Below, piece by piece: positions 6,258 to 12,954 of a stretch of DNA of 12,954 bases (position 1 is the stretch's first letter; each line of letters opens with the position of its first letter). This DNA comes from CAYOEZ01 sp964402955. GTDB lineage: Bacteria; Chloroflexota; DTOL01; DAOUCN01. Made by a program: the position numbers and the translations under genes. The notes beneath the pieces were generated by a model. The model saw only the letters and a program-made list of their open reading frames with translations, ran no database searches and was not told the DNA's origin. The stretch lies in assembly GCA_964402955.1 (NCBI GenBank), contig CAYOEZ010000138.1, forward strand, positions 1 through 12,954. Direction: 5' to 3'.

Positions 6258-6884
6258 CTAGATCCTCTTCTCGAAGGCAGCCAGAGCCTTTTCCAGGTTG
6301 TCCTGGCGCAGAGCGAAGGTCAGGTCGCCGCGCGTCTTTTCCATGATGCCGCGTGTGACGTCCGTCGTGCGGCGCAGGCCACCCGTTATAGCGTCGGGGA
6401 AGTCCATCGTCACCATCGCGCTGTAAATGTCGTCCATATTCTGCAAGATTTCCTCGCAGCGCGCCGTCTTGCCCTGGCGGAGGGCGTCCAGGATATAGCG
6501 ACGCAGCTCACCCACGGCCTCGCCCAGTGCGTTCAGATACGATGAGTAGCCAACGTGAATCTCGTCGGGATCGGGAATGGGACGGCCAGCGACGAGTGCA
6601 TAAAAGACGGTCGCCTCGGCGTATTCCTTCAGGGAGTCTTGCACATAGCCGGTGTAGAAGATGTCGGGAATGGCTGTCAGCGAGTTCTCCAACTCGTGCA
6701 CCAGCGTCAACGCTTGAGCCAGGAGGCCATCGGCCTCGGGGAACTCGGCGCGGTGTACGGCGCGGATCGTCAGCGAGCAGAAGCGTACCAGCTCACGCGA
6801 GGCGATCAACGCTCGATCGCGCGCCGCATTCTTAGTCGTAAAGTCCTGCCGGATTTTCTCGGCAATCGCATCAAGTCTCTGCAT
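6258..6884 (-). CDS. translin family protein (TRAX-like residues present)
   Basis: A 208-residue, probably all-helical protein. Characteristic stretches are REL..CSLTIRAVHRAEF (30-48), GYVQDSLKEYAEA (79-91), YLNALGEAVGELRRY (116-130), MDDIY (150-154) and LRRTTDVTRGIMEKTRGDL (170-188). Together these are diagnostic for translin/TRAX, a single-stranded RNA- and DNA-binding family whose TRAX subunit is an RNase. Glu87, Glu90 and Asp152 appear to align with the catalytic Glu126, Glu129 and Asp193 of human TRAX, which human translin lacks; this is my alignment by eye. The second ATG (6884) was preferred because GGAGG then lies 6 bases upstream; with the first ATG (6890) the spacing would be zero. 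The gene is 26 bp downstream of the phosphatase and most likely co-transcribed. Confidence 0.9.
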   Translation of the reverse strand: MQRLDAIAEKIRQDFTTKNAARDRALIASRELVRFCSLTIRAVHRAEFPEADGLLAQALTLVHELENSLTAIPDIFYTGYVQDSLKEYAEATVFYALVAGRPIPDPDEIHVGYSSYLNALGEAVGELRRYILDALRQGKTARCEEILQNMDDIYSAMVTMDFPDAITGGLRRTTDVTRGIMEKTRGDLTFALRQDNLEKALAAFEKRI

Positions 6885-6910
6885 AATCATCCTCCGCTAC
6901 TCGACATACA

Positions 6911-7438
6911 CTACTCAACTCTGAGTACCTCAGCCGCCACGAACTCCCGCCCGTCAAACGACAGCCTGACACCTTCGAGGCAATCACAATGCGTTCCCCA
7001 GGCCGCGTGGTCGGCGCGTGGCATGCAGCCAACCGCGCCTAGCTCCACGATGCCGCCGTGCGTGATGATAAGCGCGCTGCCGCGGTCGGTCACAGCCGCG
7101 ACAACTGAGCGCCACAGCTCCGCTTGCTCTGCAGCAAAACGGGCAGCCGCGCCGCCCCGGCCAACTGCCGCCGCAGCATCGGCAAAGCTGAACGGCCAGG
7201 GAACCTCGCGGTCAACGTCGTTGCCCATCATGCCCAATCGCTCGTCTTGCTCGTCGACCGCCAGCCCCATCGCAACAGCCGTCTCGTAGGCACGCGTGAC
7301 CGGACTGGTCACCACGCGGGCGAATGGCCCCGCCGTCTGAGCCACGCGCTGGGCACGCTCGATGCCGGCCGGCGAGATGTGAACGCCCGGTATGGCGCGC
7401 AGCGTGTGGCGTCTGACGTCCAGATAGCGCATGCTCAT
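6911..7438 (-). CDS. histidine phosphatase (phosphoglycerate-mutase-like) family protein
   Basis: A 175-residue protein of the histidine phosphatase superfamily. The N-terminal RRHT (9-12) stands in place of the usual RHG and supplies the phosphorylated His11 and Arg10. SPAG (22-25) is followed by TSPVTRAYETA (44-54) with the phosphate-binding Arg49. The second catalytic histidine is His127 in THGG. No specificity motif for CobC, SixA or GpmA is evident, so the substrate is unknown; a small phosphomonoester is likely. The start overlaps the epimerase stop as ATGA (7435-7438), so translation is probably coupled. The Gly-to-Thr change in the RHG motif is unusual but need not abolish activity. 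Confidence 0.85.
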   Translation of the reverse strand: MSMRYLDVRRHTLRAIPGVHISPAGIERAQRVAQTAGPFARVVTSPVTRAYETAVAMGLAVDEQDERLGMMGNDVDREVPWPFSFADAAAAVGRGGAAARFAAEQAELWRSVVAAVTDRGSALIITHGGIVELGAVGCMPRADHAAWGTHCDCLEGVRLSFDGREFVAAEVLRVE

Positions 7439-7833
7439 GATTTCTGGACCAACTCGACAAGCACGCCCTTCATGCTCTTGGGATGGACGAAGGCAACCAA
7501 CCCCTCGCCGCCCTGGCGCGGCGTCTTGTCGATGAGGACGGCGCCGGCCGCCTCGAGTTGGCGCAGATGCGCCTCGATGTCGTCTACCTCGAGTGCGATA
7601 TGATGGATTCCCTCGCCGCGCGCCTCCAGGAAGCGGGCCACGCTGTTGGCCGGGTTAGACGGCTCCAGGAGCTCGACCAGAGTCTCGCCGGCGGGCAAGA
7701 AGGCGATCTTCACACCATCTTTCTCGGAGGCAGCGACCTTGCTCACCTGCAAACCCAGACCATCCCGATACATGGCCGACGCTTCATCCACGCTCTTGAC
7801 CACAATACCGATGTGATGAACAGCCTTTATCAT
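7435..7833 (-). CDS. mce: methylmalonyl-CoA epimerase
   Basis: A 132-residue single-domain vicinal-oxygen-chelate protein. It interconverts (S)- and (R)-methylmalonyl-CoA in the cytosol and so links propionyl-CoA carboxylase to the B12-dependent mutase, both encoded upstream on the same strand. Family features: HHIGIVV at the N-terminus (His7), VELLEP (Glu54), HHIALEV (His78) and the closing FVHPKSMKGVLVELVQ with Glu127. His7, His78 and Glu127 match metal ligands known from the Propionibacterium enzyme, and Glu54 sits where that enzyme has a glutamine. ATG 7833 gives the standard N-terminus and has AGGAGA about 6 bases upstream; the 13 extra upstream codons of the open frame are not needed. 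It is first gene of a five-gene minus-strand cluster. Confidence 0.95.
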   Translation of the reverse strand: MIKAVHHIGIVVKSVDEASAMYRDGLGLQVSKVAASEKDGVKIAFLPAGETLVELLEPSNPANSVARFLEARGEGIHHIALEVDDIEAHLRQLEAAGAVLIDKTPRQGGEGLVAFVHPKSMKGVLVELVQKS

Positions 7834-8007
7834 TTCTATCTCTCCTATTCGTAATGTGCGACATCTATACACGTCACGCTAGATACCCGATGTCTACATG
7901 CCCGATAACCTTGTAGTTCTGTAACCTGTACTCAAAGCGGCCATGTGGGACTGGGATGCAATCGAATGATTTTGCCTTCGAGTACTACTACCGTACTTGG
8001 AGAGTGT

Positions 8008-8170
8008 TGTCATGCTGCCTGCCCCCTGGACTGCCCCCTGGACTGCCCAGGGCAGGCAGGGCAGGCTGGCGCTTGGCCGGCCAGGGAGTAGGCGTTCTGT
8101 GCGACCGCAGCATCTCTGCGCACCGAGACGAGAGATTCTTCGTCGCAAAAAGCGCTCCTCAGAAAGACAC
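8008..8170. repeat. palindromic interspersed repeat element, copy 2 (expanded)
   Basis: It begins with TGTCATGCTG like copy 1 (1110-1205), shares the block around GCGACCG-AGCATCTC (8101-8116) and then GAGATTCTTCGTCGC (8132-8146), and ends GCTCCTCAGAAAGAC. Compared with copy 1 it carries about 70 extra bases. These include two tandem copies of CTGCCCCCTGGA (8019-8042) plus a partial third and a complementary CAGGGCAGGCAGGGCAG stretch, so the palindrome was enlarged. Confidence 0.65.
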
Positions 8171-8285
8171 CCAGGCTATGCACGGTAGCAGTCCTAGCGC
8201 AAGTTCTATGTCCAGCGGCTTAGGAGCGGAATTCATTCCCGCGCTCGGCGAAATCGCGAAATGATCGGGTTACAGAGCCATCTCG

Positions 8286-8307
8286 TTGACGTTCATCGAG
8301 ACGTCAA
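8286..8307. other. 7-bp inverted repeat downstream of TrmO
   Basis: TTGACGT at 8286-8292 and ACGTCAA at 8301-8307 flank 8 bases. It lies 30 bases past the end of the carboxylase-mutase-TrmO operon. It may be a weak terminator or a protein-binding site; no T tract is present. Confidence 0.3.
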
Positions 8308-8336
8308 GTACCTCTACCATTCACACGCGCACCGTC

Positions 8337-8794
8337 TCACTGCTTCTGCTCGCGCATCCGCTTCAGCCAGTCAGGGATGACAACGCCAACGCTCTGCTCT
8401 GGCCGCGGTGCATACGCCTTTATGTCAAGAATCGGCGAGCCGTCGTAGGCGTCCAATCCTTGCACACGTAAGCGACTGCCCTGCCGCTCCAGCAGACGGG
8501 CAATGGTCAGGCCGATCGGATTGGGACGGTACTGGGTATGGGTGGCAAAGACGCCGACAAGCGGTGCATCCTCTCTGCCCTGCGGATGCACCTTCAGCAT
8601 CATGCGCTGCTCGCCCGTCACCGCCGAGATGTAGAACAGCACTTCCACGTGCGAGTAGCCCTCGATACCATCCAGCGCCGGCGCCAGCTCCTCGTCCAGG
8701 ACGATGTCCGAGACAACATCGCTCCAATCGCCATAGCGCGGGCCGGGAAAGTCGTTGTGCACAACGCCGATCGGGCGAAAGACGATGCTCTCGG

Positions 8795-8798
<4 letters not shown>
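8337..8798 (-). CDS. trmO: TrmO-like tRNA (t6A37) N6-methyltransferase
   Basis: A 153-residue protein of the TsaA/YaeB (UPF0066) family. Family members use S-adenosylmethionine to methylate N6-threonylcarbamoyladenosine at tRNA position 37. Hallmarks are FRPIGVV at 7-13, THTQYRPNPIGLT at 87-99 and LDAYDGSPILDIKAY at 115-129. It is the short form, about 150 residues and lacking the C-terminal extension of the E. coli protein, as in archaeal homologues. ATG 8798 overlaps the mutase stop as ATGA and gives the family's N-terminus, so the 28 upstream codons are excluded. A tRNA modification gene translationally coupled to a mutase gene has no evident functional logic and may only reflect operon packing. 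A different acceptor substrate cannot be excluded. Confidence 0.9.
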
Positions 8799-10447
<1,649 letters not shown>

Positions 10448-10497
10448 CACGTCTCCTACCTGTACCCGAAATGTGCAGTCCGCATGGGCCGCACTTC

Positions 10498-11004
10498 CTA
10501 GCCGATGGACACCAGCGCTTGCCCCACATTGACCTTGTCGCCCTTCTGTACATGAACCGTCTTGACCGTTCCGCTTTCGAAGGCGCGAATCTCATTCTCC
10601 ATTTTCATGGCAACCAGAATGACCAGCGACTGGCCGGTCTTGACGACGTCCCCGCTGGCGACATGCACGTCCATGACCAGACCCGGCATGGGCGCCTTGA
10701 TCACCATGTCGCCGCGCCGCTCGACATGACGCTCTTGCACACTGGCCAGGCGCAGGCTGCGCTCATCAGCAACGTCAACGACGAAACGCGTTCCGGCAAT
10801 CACAATCGCGTAGCCTTTCTCAAGCGGCTCAGCAAAGACCTCGTAAGAGTGACCATCCGCGATGAGAGAGAACAGGTTGGGCGCAGTCACCTGCTGCAGA
10901 TCCACGGCGACGCTATGCCCGTTGATGTGCACCTGCGGCGTTGGCTGGGACTCATCAAAATCGATGTTGTACTTCTTGCCATCAACGTCGGCAACATAGC
11001 GCAT
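10498..11004 (-). CDS. biotin carboxyl carrier subunit of acyl-CoA carboxylase
   Basis: A 168-residue protein that carries the biotin shuttling between biotin carboxylase and carboxyltransferase. The C-terminal biotinyl domain (about 100-168) has the AMKMENE motif with Lys134 as attachment site and the usual preceding MPGLV. The N-terminal 95 residues are beta-rich and resemble the linker region of propionyl-CoA/methylcrotonyl-CoA carboxylase alpha chains, here detached from the biotin carboxylase. ATG 11004 has GAGGAG 6 bases upstream; the open frame runs 51 codons further back into the end of the biotin carboxylase gene but this is not expected to be translated. The gap to biotin carboxylase is 16 bp, so they form one operon. 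Confidence 0.95.
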   Translation of the reverse strand: MRYVADVDGKKYNIDFDESQPTPQVHINGHSVAVDLQQVTAPNLFSLIADGHSYEVFAEPLEKGYAIVIAGTRFVVDVADERSLRLASVQERHVERRGDMVIKAPMPGLVMDVHVASGDVVKTGQSLVILVAMKMENEIRAFESGTVKTVHVQKGDKVNVGQALVSIG

Positions 11005-11020
11005 GATGGGCTCCTCGCCG

Positions 11021-12535
11021 CTATCCGTTATTGCGCAAGCGCGCCTGGCGCCCGGCGATGCGCCAGGCAGCATGTTCGTCCTTCGAGTGCGAAGCAGCAC
11101 GCTCGTGCGCCGTGGCGCGCCTTCTGTGCGCCAGCAGCACACTGGCAATAGCAGCAACCCGGCGCAGGTGTTCCAGCTCCTGCGGGTCTTGCGGAATGTT
11201 CAGACCGCTCTCGATGAACTTGGTGTCAATCTTTCCGGCAATGAAACGTGTTGAGTTTAGAATACGCAGGTGCATCGGGATGTTGGTCTTGATCCCCAGA
11301 ATGCGGTACTCACGTAGGGCGCGGCGCATGCGCAGAATAGCCTCGCCGCGCGTCTCTCCCCAGACAATGAGCTTGGCAATGAGCGGATCGTAGTAGAGTG
11401 AGACCTCAAAACCCGCATAAACGCCGCTCTCGACCCGCACGCCCGGCCCGCTCGGTTCGTACACATGATTGACGCGGCCGATCGAGGGCATGAAGTTGTT
11501 GTAGGGGTCTTCTGCGGCAATCCGGCACTCGATGGCCCAGCCCTTCACGACGATGTCACTCTGCTCGTGACGCAGGCGGCGGCCGTCGGCGATGCGCAGT
11601 TGCTCTTTCACGATATCGAACCCGGTCACCATCTCTGTCACCGGATGCTCAACCTGTAAACGCGTGTTCATTTCCAGAAAGTAGAAGTTCTTCTGGCGAT
11701 CGAGCAGAAACTCGACGGTGCCGACGCTGACATACCCGGCCGCTTTGGCCGCTTTCACCGCCGCATCGCCCATGCGTTGGCGCAGACCATCATCGAGCGC
11801 CATCGAGGGCGATTCCTCGATCAGTTTCTGATGCCGGCGCTGGATCGAGCACTCGCGCTCGCCCAGGTGAATCACATGCCCCTCGCCATCGGCCAGCAAC
11901 TGGAACTCGATGTGCCGGGCGTCTTCGATCAACTTCTCCACATAGAGGCGGCTATCGCCAAAGGCCGACTGCGCCTCGCCGGCTGACGCGCGGAAGGCGC
12001 CCTCCAGCTCGTCAGGGCCATGCACTTCGCGCATACCCTTGCCGCCCCCGCCTGCCGCCGCCTTGATCAGCACCGGATAACCGATCTGCTCTGCGGCAGC
12101 CCGCGCCTGCGCCACATCGGCCACCGCGTCTTCGGTTCCCGGCACAACCGGCGCGCCGATTGCTGCCACAGTGCGACGGGCAGCTATCTTGTCCCCCATC
12201 GACCGGATAGACGCAGCCGACGGGCCAATAAAGACCAGCCCGGCGTCCGTTACCGCCTGCGCGAAGTCTGCATTCTCAGCCAGAAAGCCATAGCCAGGAT
12301 GAACCGCGTCTGCGCCACAGCGACGGGCGACGGCGAGGATCACATCGCCGCGCAGATAGCTCTCTTGAGCCGGCGCGGGGCCGATCAGAAAGGCTTCGTC
12401 GGCATAGCGCACGTGCAAGCCATTGCGGTCGACGTCCGAATAGACAGCGACGGTTGAAATCCCCATCTCTTTGCAGGCGCGAATCACACGAACGGCGACC
12501 TCACCACGATTTGCGACCAGGACTTTCTTGAACAT
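11021..12535 (-). CDS. accC: biotin carboxylase subunit of acyl-CoA (propionyl-CoA) carboxylase
   Basis: A 504-residue ATP-grasp enzyme that carboxylates the biotin of the neighbouring carrier protein using bicarbonate and ATP. It begins MFKKVLVANRGE; the ATP-binding Lys116, the glycine loop GGGGKGM (162-168), His208/Glu210, Lys237 and the active-site strand EMNTRLQVEHPVTE (288-301, with Arg292) are all present at nearly the same numbers as in E. coli AccC. The last ~50 residues extend beyond the usual 450-residue enzyme and are rich in Arg, Ala and His; such tails occur in stand-alone subunits related to PccA. AGGGGAA lies just upstream of the ATG, overlapping the stop of the carboxyltransferase gene 8 bp away. 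Context points to propionyl-CoA rather than acetyl-CoA carboxylation. Confidence 0.96.
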   Translation of the reverse strand: MFKKVLVANRGEVAVRVIRACKEMGISTVAVYSDVDRNGLHVRYADEAFLIGPAPAQESYLRGDVILAVARRCGADAVHPGYGFLAENADFAQAVTDAGLVFIGPSAASIRSMGDKIAARRTVAAIGAPVVPGTEDAVADVAQARAAAEQIGYPVLIKAAAGGGGKGMREVHGPDELEGAFRASAGEAQSAFGDSRLYVEKLIEDARHIEFQLLADGEGHVIHLGERECSIQRRHQKLIEESPSMALDDGLRQRMGDAAVKAAKAAGYVSVGTVEFLLDRQKNFYFLEMNTRLQVEHPVTEMVTGFDIVKEQLRIADGRRLRHEQSDIVVKGWAIECRIAAEDPYNNFMPSIGRVNHVYEPSGPGVRVESGVYAGFEVSLYYDPLIAKLIVWGETRGEAILRMRRALREYRILGIKTNIPMHLRILNSTRFIAGKIDTKFIESGLNIPQDPQELEHLRRVAAIASVLLAHRRRATAHERAASHSKDEHAAWRIAGRQARLRNNG

Positions 12536-12543
12536 GGATTCCC

Positions 12544-12954
12544 CTAAAGCGGCATGTTGCCGTGTTTTTTCGGCGGGTTGGAGTCGCGTTTGTTCTTCAG
12601 CATCTCGAGTGCAGAGATGAGTCGCGCTCGTGTCTCGCCTGGCTCGATGACGTCGTCGACGTAGCCACGCTCCGCCGCCACATACGGGTTGGCGAAGCGC
12701 TCCTTGTATTCCTCGATCAAACGCGCCCGCGTTTCGTCGGGGTTCGCTGATCGGGCGATCTCATCACGATAGATGATATTCACGGCCGCATCCGGTCCCA
12801 TGACAGCGATCTCTGCGCTTGGCCAGGCCAGGTTCAAGTCGCCGCGGATATGCTTGGAGTTCATCACACAGTAAGCGCCGCCGTAGGCTTTGCGCGTGAT
12901 CACGGTGATCTTGGGCACGGTGGCCTCGCAGTAGGCGTAGAGCAGCTTGGCGCC
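12544..12954 (-). CDS. carboxyltransferase (beta) subunit of propionyl-/acyl-CoA carboxylase, partial
   Basis: The C-terminal 136 residues of a carboxyltransferase of the PccB/MmdA type; the start lies beyond the window. It transfers the carboxyl group from biotin to the acyl-CoA. Visible features are GAKLLYAYCEATVPKI, the oxyanion-region GGAYCVMNSKH, GDLNLAWPSAEIAVMG and a C-terminal FANPYVAAERGYVDDVI-PGETR segment, all standard for this family. The residue after GGAY is Cys; in the propionyl-specific actinobacterial PccB this position is reported as an Asp that controls acyl-chain choice, so specificity here may be relaxed. First visible gene of the carboxylase-mutase operon. A decarboxylase role is less likely because no membrane subunits are seen. 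Confidence 0.95.
   Translation of the reverse strand, partial: GAKLLYAYCEATVPKITVITRKAYGGAYCVMNSKHIRGDLNLAWPSAEIAVMGPDAAVNIIYRDEIARSANPDETRARLIEEYKERFANPYVAAERGYVDDVIEPGETRARLISALEMLKNKRDSNPPKKHGNMPL

Larger units (their letters stand above)
7834..8336. other. non-coding stretch between TrmO and epimerase
   Basis: No supported gene in 503 bp; the open frames here cross repeats and lack ribosome binding sites. It contains a diverged palindromic element with an internal 12-bp tandem repeat (8008-8170) and a 7-bp inverted repeat (8286-8307). The epimerase promoter should lie in 7834-7950 on the minus strand. A TATAGA-like -10 is present near 7865-7875, but no convincing -35 was found. Confidence 0.6.

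Noticed and set aside
8019..8051. CRISPR-like or minisatellite array
   Set aside because: Only two 12-bp units and a partial third without spacers; better explained as expansion inside the palindromic element.
7956..8264. Small open frame in the gap before the epimerase
   Set aside because: Runs through the tandem and palindromic repeats, low-complexity product, no ribosome binding site.

Overview
The window (about 60% G+C by eye) looks like a chromosomal segment of an environmental bacterium, most likely a member of the Chloroflexota. That placement is an inference. It rests on a three-subunit acyl-CoA carboxylase plus a methylmalonyl-CoA mutase large subunit without B12 domain, an archaeal-like translin, a membrane Cas4-like nuclease, and many palindromic intergenic repeats. 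No rRNA, tRNA, CRISPR array or transposase was seen.

Left part, plus strand (1-5048). A 55-bp direct repeat with a strong hairpin lies at the edge. It is followed by a six-helix membrane protein of unknown function with a TTG start, a palindromic repeat element, a zinc-dependent sorbitol/threonine-dehydrogenase-type oxidoreductase, and an FmdB-type zinc-ribbon protein behind a near-consensus sigma-70 promoter. Next comes a solitary UvrD-like helicase whose reading frame is broken by one extra G near 3581. The helicase is flanked by two diverged direct copies of the fmdB 3' end plus its downstream non-coding DNA, so it appears to have been inserted or duplicated into the locus.

Right part, minus strand (12954-5404, read right to left). 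Carboxyltransferase (partial), biotin carboxylase, biotin carrier protein, methylmalonyl-CoA mutase large subunit and TrmO form one tight operon. After a 503-bp gap with repeats, a second minus-strand cluster holds methylmalonyl-CoA epimerase, a histidine phosphatase, translin, and two overlapping genes that together make up a Cas4-like PD-(D/E)XK/4-Cys nuclease. The carboxylase, epimerase and mutase together make the propionyl-CoA to succinyl-CoA route; the B12-binding mutase subunit is not in the window.

The most unusual locus is the split Cas4-like nuclease. The N-terminal half (first cysteine and GxxxH motif) and the catalytic half (D, ExK, QxxxY, three cysteines) are separate proteins. 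Each has one transmembrane helix at the break point, and they are joined by a 4-base GTGA stop/start overlap. It sits downstream of a translin that keeps the acidic residues of the catalytic TRAX subunit.
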